From Arthrobacter sp. (GTDB lineage Bacteria; Actinomycetota; Actinomycetes; Actinomycetales; Micrococcaceae): a stretch of DNA of 64,000 bases. The notes beneath the pieces were generated by a model. That model was not told the DNA's origin and did no database searches. It saw only the letters and a program-made list of their open reading frames with translations. How positions within the stretch are numbered: the first letter of the stretch is position 1; every line of letters starts with the position of its first letter. A program made the position numbers and the translations under genes. This document shows positions 28,236 to 37,935 of the stretch, piece after piece. The stretch is from positions 1 to 64,000 of the forward strand of contig JAHFUZ010000020.1 of assembly GCA_023264815.1 (NCBI GenBank). Reading direction: 5' to 3'.

Positions 28236-31200
28236 CTAGACGTCAGCCCCGAGCCGCTGGCTGATGACGGTGGAGACGCCGTCCCCGCGCATGGTGACCC
28301 CGTAGAGCGCGTCTGCCACCTCCATGGTCCGTTTCTGGTGCGTAATCACGATCAGCTGGCTGGATTCCCGGAGTTCCTCGAAGATGGTGATCAGCCGCCC
28401 CAGGTTGGTGTCATCCAGGGCCGCCTCCACCTCGTCCATCACGTAGAACGGCGAGGGGCGGGCTTTGAAGATCGCCACCAGCAGGGCGACGGCGGTCAGG
28501 GACCTTTCCCCGCCGGAGAGCAGGGAGAGGCGTTTGATCTTCTTGCCGGCCGGCCGCGCCTCCACTTCGATGCCGGTGGTGAGCATGTCGGACGGGTCGG
28601 TCAGCACCAGGCGGCCCTCCCCGCCGGGAAAGAGCCGGCCAAAGACGTGGACGAACTGTTTCTGGGTGTCGTCAAAGGCCTGCGCGAAGACCTGCTGCAC
28701 GCGTTGGTCCACTTCCTTGATGATGTCCAGCAGGTCCTTGCGGCTGGACCTCAGGTCCTCGAGCTGGGAGCTGAGGAACTGGTGCCGCTCCTCCAGTGCC
28801 GCGAATTCTTCCAGCGCCAGGGGGTTGACCTTGCCCAGGCTTGCCAGGTCGCGTTCGGCTTTCCGGAGGCGTTTCTCCTGTTCCTCCCGGACAAACGGTT
28901 TGCCTTCAAGCACCGGCGTACCGCTCTCATCCACCGGCGTCCTCAGCGCCGCCCACTTGTCAACGCTTTCGTCGGCCGGGACAGGAACCGGAACGTCGGG
29001 GCCGTAGTCTGCCACCAGTACATCGGGGGTGATGCCGAGTTCATCGACGGACCGTGTTTCCAGGGCTTCGATCCGTGCCCGGTGCTGGGCCCGGGCCAGT
29101 TCGTCACGGTGCACCGAGTCGGTCAGTTCCGCGAGTTCACGGGCCAGCGAGTCGTTGCCGGTCCTGATCGCCAGCAGTTCCCGGTCCCGCTGCTCACGGT
29201 TTTCTTCGGCAAGGTCACGTTCTTCGCGGGCAAGCTCCACGGAAACGTCAATGAAGCGGACTGCCAGGCCCACGCCCTCCACGACGGCGGCCGCGCGCTT
29301 CGCCTGAATCCTGCGGCGTCGGGCCCGTTCGGCCGCCTCCTCCCTGGCCCTGCGTTCTGTAGCGGCGGCCCGCTGCAGCGATGTGGCCCTGCCGCGGGTG
29401 GCGTTCAGCTGTTCCTCGGCGCTGCGCAGGGACAGCCGGGCGTCCATCTCCGCAGTCCGTGCCAGCGATGCCGCCAGGGCCAGGGCATCGCGCTGTTCCG
29501 TGGACGGTTCCTCCTCTGCTGGTGCTTCCTGCGCCGCGGCCAGCCGGGCGGCAACAGCTGCGAGCGCGGCTTCCTCAGAACCAACATTCGCCTCAGCCTT
29601 GGCCAGTGAGGCCGCCAGCCTGTCACTTTCACCCACGGCGCTGCGCAGGACCGAGTTCAGGTGCCCCAGCCGTTCGGCCACTGCCGCCAGCCGGGCGTCG
29701 GAGTCGTGCAGCCGGTCCAGGGCGGCTTCGGCCCTCGCTTCAGCTTCGGTGCGCCGCGCTTCTGCGCCGGCAAGGGCGAACCGGTTGCGTTCGAGACCGG
29801 CGGTGACAGCGGCGAGGCGGGATTCGGCGTCATCGACGGCGGCCTGCACCTCCAGCAGCGAAGGCGCCTTCGCGGAACCTCCCGTGACGGTCAGCGCGGT
29901 CAGGACGTCCCCTGCGCGGGTGACGGCAGTGAGGTCCGGCCGTTCAGCCACCAGCCTGCCGGCGGCCGGTACGTCATCAACGACGGCAAACCCGGCCAGC
30001 AGCGCGGCCACGGCCGGGCCGCGGCCGTTTGCGGCAGTGACCAGGTCAACTGCCCAGCGGGAGGTGCCTGGGGGCGGGTCCGCCGTCGTGCGGTGGGTGG
30101 CAGCCCACGATGCGGCGGACTCAAGCAACAGGACGGCACGGCCGGCGTCGTCGTCCTTCAGGACCTGCAACACGGAGGCGGCCACTTCCGGGTCCCGGAC
30201 CACAATTGCCTCGGACGCCTCTCCCAGGGCTGCAGCAATTGCTGCCTCGTACCCCGGTTCCACGTCGAGGGCCGAGGCCAGGGTGCCCGCAACTCCGTCA
30301 AGGCCGGAGCTGAGCACGTGCGCCGCGCCATCCTTGCGGTTCAGTCCGAGCTGGAGGGCATCGCGCCGGGCCACCAGGGCATCACGTTCGCGGACAGCTT
30401 GGCTTCCGGAGGCGGCCAGGCCGGCAATCTCCTGCAGGATGGTTTCGAGGTCCGCACTGGCGTCCTCATACTCCGCGTCGAGGCCTTCCTCGCTTTCCTC
30501 GACTCCGGCCACCTGGGTTTCCAAGGCCGTGAACTCGCTCTGGGCCTGCCGGCGGCGTTCCTGCCCGGCGGCGAGCGACTCCCGGAGCCTGCCGAGCTCA
30601 GCCTGGGCTGATTCCACCCGCGACCTCGCCGCACCAACCTGTCCGGCCAGCCTGGCGAGCCCTTCACGGCGGTCCGCGGCGGCACGGAGCACCGCGGTCA
30701 GGCGTTTGTCTTCGTCCGAGGCCGCCCGTTCCGCCCCGGCTTTGGCCTTGGTGGCCGACTCGAGGGCGCTGCGCCGGTCAAGGATGTGGCGCTCCAACTC
30801 AGCCACCTCCGCGCGGACGCGGGCAGCCTGCCGTTCAAGCTGTTCCGGGTCCCGTCCGGTATCCGGCCCGGCATCAGCTGCGCCGAGGAGCCTGCCGCGT
30901 TCCTCTGCCAGGGAACCGAGCGAGCGGAGCCGTTCCCTTGCTGCGGTCAGCCGGTACCAGGCGTCCCGTGCCTCGTTGAGCCTGGGGGTGGCTTCTGCCG
31001 CTAACTGCTCCAGGGCGGCCTGCTGCCGCCGTCCCGCGTCGAGCTCCTGCTCCACCACTTTTCGGCGGGCTTTGAGGGCGGCCTCGTCCGCGACGTCCTG
31101 CTCCAGTGTGCTTTGCTCCCGGAAAAGGTCGTCCGCCAGGAGGCGGGCGCGGGCGTCCCGCACATCGAACTGGACCCGCTGGGCACGGCGAGCCACGTCA

Positions 31201-31826
31201 GCCTGCTTACCCAGCGGCGTCAGCTGGCGGCGGATCTCGCCGGTCAGGTCGTTCAGGCGCTGGAGGTTTGCCTGCATGGCCTCGAGCTTGCGGACGGTTT
31301 TTTCCTTGCGGCGGCGGTGCTTCAGGATTCCGGCGGCTTCCTCAATGAAGCCGCGGCGGTCCTCCGGAGTGGCATGAAGGACTTTGTCGAGCTGTCCCTG
31401 GCCCACGATGACATGCATTTCCCGGCCCAGGCCGGAATCGGAGAGCAGCTCCTGGATGTCCAGCAAGCGGCAGCCGGCGCCGTTGATGGCATATTCGGAC
31501 CCTCCGGTCCGGAAGAGCGTCCGGGATATGGTGACTTCGCTGTACTCAATGGGCAGCGCCCCGTCAGCGTTATCGATGGTCAGGGACACGTGTGCCCGGC
31601 CCAGCGGCGGCCGCCCGGACGTGCCGGCGAAAATGACGTCCTCCATTTTTCCGCCGCGCAGCGTTTTGGCGCCCTGCTCCCCCATTACCCAGGACAGGGC
31701 ATCCACCACGTTGGATTTCCCCGAGCCGTTGGGTCCCACTACCGCCGTGACTCCCGGCTCGAAGTCGAACGTGGTGGCAGACGCGAAGGATTTGAATCCC
31801 CGGACGGTGAGGCTCTTCAGGTGCAA
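28236..31826 (-). CDS. smc: Chromosome segregation ATPase SMC
   Basis: 1196-residue protein. The N-terminal head has GPNGSGKSN (residues 32-40), long Ala/Arg/Glu-rich coiled coils flank a hinge near residues 500-680 (LASALDVEPGYEAAIAAALGE), and the C-terminal head has LSGGERSLTA near 1105 and a Walker B YVMDEVEAALDD. It forms the condensin ring with ScpA and ScpB, which are not in this window. Length is normal for actinobacteria. The start lies 267 bases after the mutM stop; an intrinsic-terminator-like repeat TTGCCGG/CCGGCAA lies in that gap near 31937-31957. Confidence 0.97.
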   Translation of the reverse strand: MHLKSLTVRGFKSFASATTFDFEPGVTAVVGPNGSGKSNVVDALSWVMGEQGAKTLRGGKMEDVIFAGTSGRPPLGRAHVSLTIDNADGALPIEYSEVTISRTLFRTGGSEYAINGAGCRLLDIQELLSDSGLGREMHVIVGQGQLDKVLHATPEDRRGFIEEAAGILKHRRRKEKTVRKLEAMQANLQRLNDLTGEIRRQLTPLGKQADVARRAQRVQFDVRDARARLLADDLFREQSTLEQDVADEAALKARRKVVEQELDAGRRQQAALEQLAAEATPRLNEARDAWYRLTAARERLRSLGSLAEERGRLLGAADAGPDTGRDPEQLERQAARVRAEVAELERHILDRRSALESATKAKAGAERAASDEDKRLTAVLRAAADRREGLARLAGQVGAARSRVESAQAELGRLRESLAAGQERRRQAQSEFTALETQVAGVEESEEGLDAEYEDASADLETILQEIAGLAASGSQAVRERDALVARRDALQLGLNRKDGAAHVLSSGLDGVAGTLASALDVEPGYEAAIAAALGEASEAIVVRDPEVAASVLQVLKDDDAGRAVLLLESAASWAATHRTTADPPPGTSRWAVDLVTAANGRGPAVAALLAGFAVVDDVPAAGRLVAERPDLTAVTRAGDVLTALTVTGGSAKAPSLLEVQAAVDDAESRLAAVTAGLERNRFALAGAEARRTEAEARAEAALDRLHDSDARLAAVAERLGHLNSVLRSAVGESDRLAASLAKAEANVGSEEAALAAVAARLAAAQEAPAEEEPSTEQRDALALAASLARTAEMDARLSLRSAEEQLNATRGRATSLQRAAATERRAREEAAERARRRRIQAKRAAAVVEGVGLAVRFIDVSVELAREERDLAEENREQRDRELLAIRTGNDSLARELAELTDSVHRDELARAQHRARIEALETRSVDELGITPDVLVADYGPDVPVPVPADESVDKWAALRTPVDESGTPVLEGKPFVREEQEKRLRKAERDLASLGKVNPLALEEFAALEERHQFLSSQLEDLRSSRKDLLDIIKEVDQRVQQVFAQAFDDTQKQFVHVFGRLFPGGEGRLVLTDPSDMLTTGIEVEARPAGKKIKRLSLLSGGERSLTAVALLVAIFKARPSPFYVMDEVEAALDDTNLGRLITIFEELRESSQLIVITHQKRTMEVADALYGVTMRGDGVSTVISQRLGADV

Positions 31827-32092
31827 GGTGTTTCCGGTCTCCTGGGTGGCTGCAGCGGCTGCTTTGCTGCCCTCAAATCTACTGCGTCGCGGTGGTTTTC
31901 CCCGGATTTGCGCTTCTGCCGGCCGCTACGCCTCTTGCCGGAGCGCCGCCGGCAACCGCGCATGCGGGATCAGCAGCGCCGGCTGCGCCAACGGATCAAC
32001 GGCACGACCGGCTGGAGTGGCTCGACGCACAAGCTGTCCCGCCAAGGAGCCCGTGATGCTCTGGTTGATCCCATCGATGATTCCAGCGGCGG
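31827..32092. other. Noncoding gap between mutM and smc
   Basis: 266 bases. It must hold the smc promoter, but I cannot point to a convincing one. The only symmetry is TTGCCGG-N7-CCGGCAA near 31937-31957. A minus-strand open frame of 91 codons crosses it, but its composition is not protein-like and it overlaps mutM. Confidence 0.5.
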
Positions 32093-33058
32093 CTACCAGC
32101 GTCCGTTCCGTGGGCGCGGCTGGCAGACGGGGCACGTGTAGGAGGAACGGTTCATGAACTGTTCCCGGCGGATGGCAGAGTAAATCCCGACGGCGGCGCA
32201 CCGGTTGCAGGGTTGTCCTTCTCTGCCATACGCATTGAGTGAGCGGTCGAAGTAGCCGGAAGCGCCGTTGACGTTGACATACAGCGAATCAAAGCTGGTG
32301 CCGCCGGCCGCCAGCGCATCCAGCATCACCTCGCGGGCGCATGCGAGCACGCGTTCGGCGTCGCCACGGCGCAGTTTGTCGGTGGGGCGGGCATAATGCA
32401 GGCCAGCCCGCCATAGGGCCTCGTCAGCGTAGATGTTGCCAATCCCAGAGACCAGCCCCTGGTCCAGCAGGGCCCGTTTCAGGCCCGTTCTGCGCTTCTT
32501 GAGCCTGCTGTAAAACAGATCGAATGAGAATGCCGGATCCAGCGGGTCCCGGGCGATGTGGGCTGCCTCTTCGGCAATGAGCGGAAGCGGCGACACAGCG
32601 AGGCCGCCGGGGCCGCCGTCGTCCGTGGGAACCATATCCGTCACGAACAGCCCCCCGAAAATTCGCTGGTCCACGAAACGGAGCTCATCCGGCATGCCTT
32701 CACTCGGGCTCAGGCTCAGCCGCACCTTCAAGTGCTTCTCATCAGGGAAGGACGGATCCTCCATCAGCAGCTGGCCGCTCATGCCAAGGTGCGCCATGAG
32801 CGCAACAGCGGGTGCCTGGTCGTGGCGATCCGAGGAACCGGTGTCCGTGGCCTCACGCAGGGGCATCCACAGGAACTTTCCGCGCCGCACCACATCCGTC
32901 ACCGTGGCACCCTGCAGGTTACCCTTGAAATCCTCCGGGCCCAGAGCATGACGCCTGAGGGAACGGGGGTCCAGGACCTCCACTGATGTGATGGTCCGGC
33001 CGCGGAGCCAGGTCACCAGGCCACGGCGGACCACCTCAACCTCGGGGAGTTCGGGCAA
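32093..33058 (-). CDS. mutM: Formamidopyrimidine-DNA glycosylase
   Basis: 321-residue base-excision repair enzyme that removes 8-oxoguanine. The N-terminal catalytic MPELPEVE (Pro2, Glu3) is exact, a second lysine is in RRGKFLWM, and the H2TH region is near [13 protein letters not shown]. The C-terminal zinc finger has cysteines in QPCNRC and TCPVCQP. It is longer than E. coli Fpg (269) because of insertions in the N-terminal domain. The start is two bases after the rnc stop. Confidence 0.95.
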   Translation of the reverse strand: MPELPEVEVVRRGLVTWLRGRTITSVEVLDPRSLRRHALGPEDFKGNLQGATVTDVVRRGKFLWMPLREATDTGSSDRHDQAPAVALMAHLGMSGQLLMEDPSFPDEKHLKVRLSLSPSEGMPDELRFVDQRIFGGLFVTDMVPTDDGGPGGLAVSPLPLIAEEAAHIARDPLDPAFSFDLFYSRLKKRRTGLKRALLDQGLVSGIGNIYADEALWRAGLHYARPTDKLRRGDAERVLACAREVMLDALAAGGTSFDSLYVNVNGASGYFDRSLNAYGREGQPCNRCAAVGIYSAIRREQFMNRSSYTCPVCQPRPRNGRW

Positions 33059-33060
33059 GG

Positions 33061-33798
33061 CTATGCCTGGACGCCGGCAGCGGACCCGGCGGGGCCGCCC
33101 GCTTCAGCGGGTTCCTTGGTTCCGGACAGCACACGCCAGGCGTCCGCGGCAGCTTCCTGCTCCGCTTCCTTCTTGGAGTGGCCCGATCCGTTGCCGTACG
33201 GCTTGCCGCCGATATTCAGCACCGCCTTGAAGGTCCGGGCGTGGTCCGGACCCGCCCCTTCCACTGCGTAGAAGATGCTGCCGAGCTGCCGGCTGGCAGC
33301 GAGTTCCTGGATGCTGGTTTTCCAGTCTGTCCCGGCACCAAGGGCGGCCGCGTCCTTCAGGAGCGGGCCGATGAGGCGCATGACCAGCTGGCGCGCGGTC
33401 TCGATGTCGTTGGACACGTAGGTGGCGCCGATGAGCGCTTCCATGGTGTCCGCCAGGATGGAGGCCTTGTTCTTGCCCTCGGTGAGCTTTTCGCCCTGCC
33501 CCAGGTAGATGTAGTCCCCAATCCCCAGGCTCCGCCCGATACCCGCGAGGGCACGGGTGCTGACCACGGCGGAGCGGCGTTTGGCGAGGTCGCCTTCGGG
33601 CAGCGTGGGGTTGTCCCGGTACAGGGCGTCCGTGACCGAGAACCCCAGGATGGAGTCGCCGAGGAACTCGAGCCGCTCGTTGGTGGGGATGCCGCCGTTT
33701 TCGTAGGCGTAGGAACGGTGCGTCAGAGCAAGACGAAGCGTCCCGGCGTCAATGGAGACACCGAGACGCTTCAGAAGCTCTTCAGTTGAAGACATCAT
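33061..33798 (-). CDS. rnc: Ribonuclease III
   Basis: 245-residue double-strand RNA endonuclease that processes rRNA precursors. The RNase III signature [14 protein letters not shown] and the second acidic pair in DTMEALIGA are intact; a dsRNA-binding domain follows ([12 protein letters not shown] to [13 protein letters not shown]) and then a Gly/Ala-rich tail. ATG codons at 33798 and 33795 and a TTG at 33807 are possible starts; none has a strong ribosome-binding site. It begins close to the rpmF stop, in the order yceD-rpmF-rnc-mutM typical of actinobacteria. Confidence 0.94.
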   Translation of the reverse strand: MMSSTEELLKRLGVSIDAGTLRLALTHRSYAYENGGIPTNERLEFLGDSILGFSVTDALYRDNPTLPEGDLAKRRSAVVSTRALAGIGRSLGIGDYIYLGQGEKLTEGKNKASILADTMEALIGATYVSNDIETARQLVMRLIGPLLKDAAALGAGTDWKTSIQELAASRQLGSIFYAVEGAGPDHARTFKAVLNIGGKPYGNGSGHSKKEAEQEAAADAWRVLSGTKEPAEAGGPAGSAAGVQA

Positions 33799-33815
33799 GT
33801 CAGCCAAAGGGCCGA

Positions 33816-34019
33816 TTAGACGTCTGCGACCTTGCGGCCCTTGTACTCAAGGAACAGCGCAGTGCCAGCGGAGTCGGTAACGACCTTTGCCTGGTGCGGC
33901 AGGCTGTAAGTGACCTGGCCGTTCTCTACGGTCTTCACCAGGTGGGGGGCAGTTGCCTTCCACTGGGAGCGGCGGGCGCGGGTATTCGAGCGAGACATTT
34001 TCCGCTTCGGGACAGCCAC
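33816..34019 (-). CDS. rpmF: 50S ribosomal protein L32
   Basis: 67-residue protein beginning [21 protein letters not shown], the L32 signature. The four-cysteine zinc ribbon of zinc-dependent L32 is absent: no Cys occurs in the protein, so this is a zinc-free (C-) version as far as the sequence shows. It lies 36 bases after yceD; the yceD-rpmF pair is widespread. Confidence 0.95.
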   Translation of the reverse strand: MAVPKRKMSRSNTRARRSQWKATAPHLVKTVENGQVTYSLPHQAKVVTDSAGTALFLEYKGRKVADV

Positions 34020-34055
34020 GGCTAACTCATTTCTCTCTAGACAAACACGTACAAA

Positions 34056-34604
34056 TCAGTTTTGCCGGTCAGGCTTAGCCAAGTCAGCTAGGGCAGCCCA
34101 GCGAGGATCTACCACCTCGTGGTGATGCCCCGGCTCGTCTTCCAGGCGTATTCCGCATTCGGAACAAAGGCCCTGGCAGTCTTCCCGGCACACCGGCTGG
34201 AACGGCAGCATGGTGACAACTGCGTCCCGCAACACCGGCTCAAGATCGATCAGATCGTGCTCGACTCGACGTTGCTCTTCTTCGTCTTCTTCATCCGGGA
34301 GCAGGACGCCCTCGTAGAAGAAAAGTTCTTGCACATTGACCTCGAGGTCATACGCAAGGGGATCCAGGCATCGGCCGCATTCGCCTTTAACTTCAGCGAG
34401 AGCGGTTCCTGATACCAGGATTCCTTCGTGTACGGCTTCAAGCCTCAGATCCAGCTCGATATCCGAGCCTTCCTGAACGCCAATGAGTGCCACACCAAGA
34501 TCGCTTGGTGCGGGTACATGTTCCTTCAGTGTCCGCATGCTGCCCGGGCTGCGCCCGAGATCCTTGACGTCGAACGCCAAGGGCGAACTAGCATCTCGTT
34601 TAAT
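34056..34604 (-). CDS. YceD/DUF177 family protein, probably with an ATT start
   Basis: Protein of the DUF177 family with its cysteine sets: ECGRCLDPL, then CREDCQGLCSECG near the C-terminus. The family is linked with 23S rRNA/large-subunit assembly and precedes rpmF. The first ordinary start is TTG at 34580 (174 residues), without a ribosome-binding site. A strong AGGAG at 34614-34610 lies five bases before an in-frame ATT at 34604, which would add MKRDASSP to give 182 residues. ATT starts are rare but known (infC). I give the longer form with this caution. Confidence 0.8.
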   Translation of the reverse strand: MKRDASSPLAFDVKDLGRSPGSMRTLKEHVPAPSDLGVALIGVQEGSDIELDLRLEAVHEGILVSGTALAEVKGECGRCLDPLAYDLEVNVQELFFYEGVLLPDEEDEEEQRRVEHDLIDLEPVLRDAVVTMLPFQPVCREDCQGLCSECGIRLEDEPGHHHEVVDPRWAALADLAKPDRQN

Positions 34605-34737
34605 GAGAACTCCTGTTGAACATATGACCGACGTACCATCTTAGCCTGAAGAGCCGCGGGGACTCAAACCAGCCCTGCGAACCACGAGGCAGCGGACGCC
34701 GAAGTACCGCAATAGCCTACCTTCCCGGCAGCTGATC

Positions 34738-35217
34738 CTATGACGACTCGCCCGCGAGCAGCCTTTTTTGCACTGAGCGCGGTACGTAGTCGGAAACGCT
34801 GCCACCCAGGCTGGCCACCTCTTTGATGAGGGTGGACGACAAGTGGAGGTAGTGCGCTTCAGCCGGCAGGAACACCGTTTCCACGCCGCTGAGCTGGCGG
34901 TTCATGGTGGCCATGGGAAGTTCGTAGTCGAAATCCGACGACGACCGGAGACCCTTCACAATCGCCGAGACACCCCGCTGGCGGCAGTACTCGGCCAGCA
35001 GGCCCTCCCCCACCGGTTCCACCACAATGCCTTTCAGGGACGCCAGGGTTTCGCGCGCCATGTCGATGCGGTCCTCCAGGCTGAACCTGTACTTCTTGGC
35101 GTAGTTGGTGGACACAGCCACAATCACTTCATCAAAGAGGCCCGAAGCACGGGCAATAACCTCGAGATGACCGTTGTGGATGGGGTCAAAGGATCCGGGG
35201 CAGACAGCGCGTCTCAT
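34738..35217 (-). CDS. coaD: Phosphopantetheine adenylyltransferase
   Basis: 159-residue enzyme of coenzyme A synthesis (4'-phosphopantetheine + ATP to dephospho-CoA). The nucleotidyltransferase motif GSFDPIHNGHLEVI and the later ISSTLIKEV-like block (LSSTLIKEVASLGG) are intact. The product supplies CoA for the fab pathway. The 118 bases between it and yceD show no clear element. It is divergent from the aminotransferase at 35261 over only 43 bases. Confidence 0.96.
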   Translation of the reverse strand: MRRAVCPGSFDPIHNGHLEVIARASGLFDEVIVAVSTNYAKKYRFSLEDRIDMARETLASLKGIVVEPVGEGLLAEYCRQRGVSAIVKGLRSSSDFDYELPMATMNRQLSGVETVFLPAEAHYLHLSSTLIKEVASLGGSVSDYVPRSVQKRLLAGESS

Positions 35218-35260
35218 GCACCGAACCTACCGTATGGGATGACCGGGATACCATGACTGG

Positions 35261-36490
35261 ATGCATCCACCACGGGAACTTTCCCTGCCAGCTGAACCTG
35301 CTCCGTGGCAGCGCACCGCGGCTGGGGCCAACCTCCTGGGACCGGCCGGGCAGCTTGGTGTCACCATCTTCGAGGAGATGACGAGCCTGGCGGTGCAAAC
35401 CGGCGCCATCAACCTGGGACAGGGCTTTCCTGACGAGGACGGGCCTGCCGAAATCAAGGCCTTGGCCATGGCTGCCATCGAAGCCGGCGCAAACCAGTAC
35501 GCACCGGGCAAGGGCATCCTGGAACTGCGCGAGGCCGTCGCCGCCCACCAGGAACGGTTTTACGGGCTGTCGCCGGATCCGCAGACCGAGGTCATCGTCA
35601 CCACCGGAGCAACTGAGGCCATCGCGGCCGCGCTGCTGGCCTTCGTCGGGCCCGGCGATGAGGTGCTGACCTTCGAGCCGTTCTATGACTCGTACGGCGC
35701 CGTCATCGGCCTGTCCGGCGCCACCCACACCACGGCCCCGCTGGTGGCGCCTGATTTTTTCCCGGACCTGGCTGCCCTGGAAGCGGCCTTCAGCGGCCGC
35801 ACGCGTGTGGTGCTGCTGAACAACCCGCACAATCCCACCGGCGCGGTCTTTCCACGCGGCATCCTTCAGCGCGTCGTCGAGCTTGCAAGGAAGCATGATT
35901 GCCTGATTATCACGGACGAGGTGTACGAGCACCTGACGTTCGGCGCCACGCACATACCCGTGTCCTCACTCCCCGGCGCCGCGGACAGGACCATCACCAT
36001 CTCCTCGGCAGGAAAGACGTTCTCCTTCACCGGGTGGAAGGTCGGCTGGCTGACCGGTCCCGGGCACCTGGTGGCGGCGGTCCGCACAGTTAAACAGTTC
36101 CTGACCTACAGTTCCGGCACTCCCTTCCAAGCAGCCATTGCGGCCGGGCTGGGGCTGCCGGACGAGTTCTACGACGGCATTTCGGCCACGCTGCAGATGA
36201 AGCGGGACATCCTGAGCGACGGTCTCCGGGCCGCCGGGTTCGGCGTCTTCACCCCGCAGGGCACATATTTTGTCAACGTGGATACAGCACCCCTGGGCAT
36301 CGCAGATTCCGTTGACCTGGCCCGCCGGCTTCCCGCATTGGTAGGTGTGGCCGCTATCCCCGTTCCCGTGTTCTGCCATCCGGAAGGCGCCGAGCGGACC
36401 CGCAGCCTGCTCAGGTTTGCTTTCTGCAAAAGGGTGGAGGTCCTGGAAGAGGCCGCCGCCAGGCTGGCCACACTCAGCGGAAAGCTGTGA
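35261..36490 (+). CDS. Class I/II PLP aminotransferase, DapC-like
   Basis: 409-residue fold-type I aminotransferase. The PLP lysine lies in TISSAGKTFSFTGWKVGW; other anchors are LNNPHNPTG and the Asp-Tyr pair in ITDEVYEHL. The protein strongly resembles actinobacterial proteins annotated as N-succinyldiaminopimelate aminotransferase (M. tuberculosis DapC type), and also kynurenine-type aminotransferases, so the substrate is uncertain. Its stop overlaps the next gene's start (TGATG), so the two are probably one transcript. Confidence 0.82.
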   Translation: MHPPRELSLPAEPAPWQRTAAGANLLGPAGQLGVTIFEEMTSLAVQTGAINLGQGFPDEDGPAEIKALAMAAIEAGANQYAPGKGILELREAVAAHQERFYGLSPDPQTEVIVTTGATEAIAAALLAFVGPGDEVLTFEPFYDSYGAVIGLSGATHTTAPLVAPDFFPDLAALEAAFSGRTRVVLLNNPHNPTGAVFPRGILQRVVELARKHDCLIITDEVYEHLTFGATHIPVSSLPGAADRTITISSAGKTFSFTGWKVGWLTGPGHLVAAVRTVKQFLTYSSGTPFQAAIAAGLGLPDEFYDGISATLQMKRDILSDGLRAAGFGVFTPQGTYFVNVDTAPLGIADSVDLARRLPALVGVAAIPVPVFCHPEGAERTRSLLRFAFCKRVEVLEEAAARLATLSGKL

Positions 36491-37278
36491 TGGCTGACGC
36501 CGGCAGCGCCCGGTCCACCCGATTCCTGCGGACCACAGGACAGCATGCTGCCATCGAGCCTGCCGCCTTCACGGAGGGCGCGTACGTCCTGACCATTGGC
36601 GGCGCGGAACAGTCGCACGTCAACCTGGCCAATCCCGCGGAGATCTTCTATGAGTACCTGCGGCGGATCGGCCACGTGGTGGACCTGGCCGCGCCACAAG
36701 GCCGGCGTATCACGGCGCTGCACCTCGGCGCCGGGGCGCTCACGCTGGCCCGGTACATCCAGGCGACACGGCCCGGGTCCGTGCAGTATGCGGTGGAGCT
36801 CGAGCGGGAACTCCTTGACTACGTGGTGCAGCAGCTCCCACTCCCTGACGGAACCGTCCTGCACACCATCATCGGCGATGCCCGCGAGGCGCTGGCGGAA
36901 CTGGATCCGGAACTTCAGTTCGACGTCGTCATCCTGGATATCTTCTCCGGCCCGGAAGCCCCGGCCCACATCGCCTGCACGGAATTTTACGAAGCGGCCC
37001 GGGCCCGCCTGTCCGCCGGCGGCGTCCTCATCGTCAATGTGGGCGACGAACCCGGGCTCACGCTGGTCCGCAGCCAGGTCGCGGCGATGCGCCGGGCCAT
37101 GACGGACGTGGCCGCGTTTGCGGAAACCGGTATGTTCGTTGGCCGCTACCCGGGCAACATCATCCTCACCGGCACGCAAACACCGTGGCCTGACGAGTGG
37201 ACGGCCCAGCTGACGGCGCGCGGCCCCCACCCGGCCACGGTGCTCTCGGGCGTGGACCTGGATTCCCTCTCGGACTGA
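36490..37278 (+). CDS. Spermidine-synthase-like methyltransferase-fold protein
   Basis: 262-residue protein with a Rossmann methyltransferase core: ALHLGAGALTLARYI (SAM loop), an acidic residue in AVELERELLDYV, and VVILDIFSG. It matches the spermidine-synthase-like family common in actinobacteria, usually lacking a partner decarboxylase. No speD or speE neighbour is present, so polyamine synthesis is not implied. It starts at ATG overlapping the aminotransferase stop, or at the GTG three bases earlier. Confidence 0.75.
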   Translation: MADAGSARSTRFLRTTGQHAAIEPAAFTEGAYVLTIGGAEQSHVNLANPAEIFYEYLRRIGHVVDLAAPQGRRITALHLGAGALTLARYIQATRPGSVQYAVELERELLDYVVQQLPLPDGTVLHTIIGDAREALAELDPELQFDVVILDIFSGPEAPAHIACTEFYEAARARLSAGGVLIVNVGDEPGLTLVRSQVAAMRRAMTDVAAFAETGMFVGRYPGNIILTGTQTPWPDEWTAQLTARGPHPATVLSGVDLDSLSD

Positions 37279-37302
37279 ACCGCGCCCCACATCCCGCAGA
37301 CG

Positions 37303-37926
37303 TCAGGCCCCGCCCGCTGTCTCCCCGTCAATGACTGCGTCCGGCGCAATGGCGTCCGGCACTGACGGCTCAGCGAACCAGAGACGGGTTTCGCCGTACT
37401 TCTTCTCGGCAAACCGGTCCAGACCTGCCGGCCAGGCCGGCTCCGGCGACCGCGAGGACCGTTCCACCACCACAACAGCCCCCGGAGCCAGATGGTCCGC
37501 CAGCTTGGCCAGGGCAGCGGAGAGTGCGGGTTCATCCAGCGGATAGGGCGGGTCCAGGAACACCAGGTCCCAGCTGGTGTCCCCGGCGGTGCGTTCCAGG
37601 AACGACTCCACCTTGGAACGGTGGACCGTCACGGACTTGCGGGCCAGGATGCCGTTGATGAGGTCTGCGTTGCGCTGGCAGACAGCACTGGCTTTGGCAT
37701 CGAATTCCACCAGGTCAACGGTATTGGCGCCCCGGCTGCCGCTCTCCACACCCAGCGAGCCCGACCCCGCGTAGAGGTCCAGGACCCGGGCGCCGGCAAT
37801 GATTCCGAAGGCATCGAGGCGGGAGAACAAGGCCTCTTTCACCCGGTCCGTGGTGGGCCGGGTCAGGGATCCGGGGACGCTGGCCAGTGGTGTGCCGCCG
37901 GCGGCGCCCGCGATGATGCGGCTCAT
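37303..37926 (-). CDS. rsmD: 16S rRNA (guanine-966-N2)-methyltransferase
   Basis: 207-residue methyltransferase with SAM loop VLDLYAGSGSLGVES and catalytic LVFLDPPYP. It begins MSRIIAGAAGGTPLASVPG, typical of RsmD, and contains RPTTDRVKEALFS. In many actinobacteria rsmD follows recG and precedes coaD; here coaD lies nearby but on the other side of two inserted plus-strand genes. It lies nine bases after recG. Confidence 0.94.
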   Translation of the reverse strand: MSRIIAGAAGGTPLASVPGSLTRPTTDRVKEALFSRLDAFGIIAGARVLDLYAGSGSLGVESGSRGANTVDLVEFDAKASAVCQRNADLINGILARKSVTVHRSKVESFLERTAGDTSWDLVFLDPPYPLDEPALSAALAKLADHLAPGAVVVVERSSRSPEPAWPAGLDRFAEKKYGETRLWFAEPSVPDAIAPDAVIDGETAGGA

Positions 37927-37935
37927 GCCCGCCTA

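Noticed and set aside
31926..32201. 91-codon minus-strand frame between mutM and smc, considered as a possible acylphosphatase
   Set aside because: No acylphosphatase signature, odd composition and overlap with the end of mutM.
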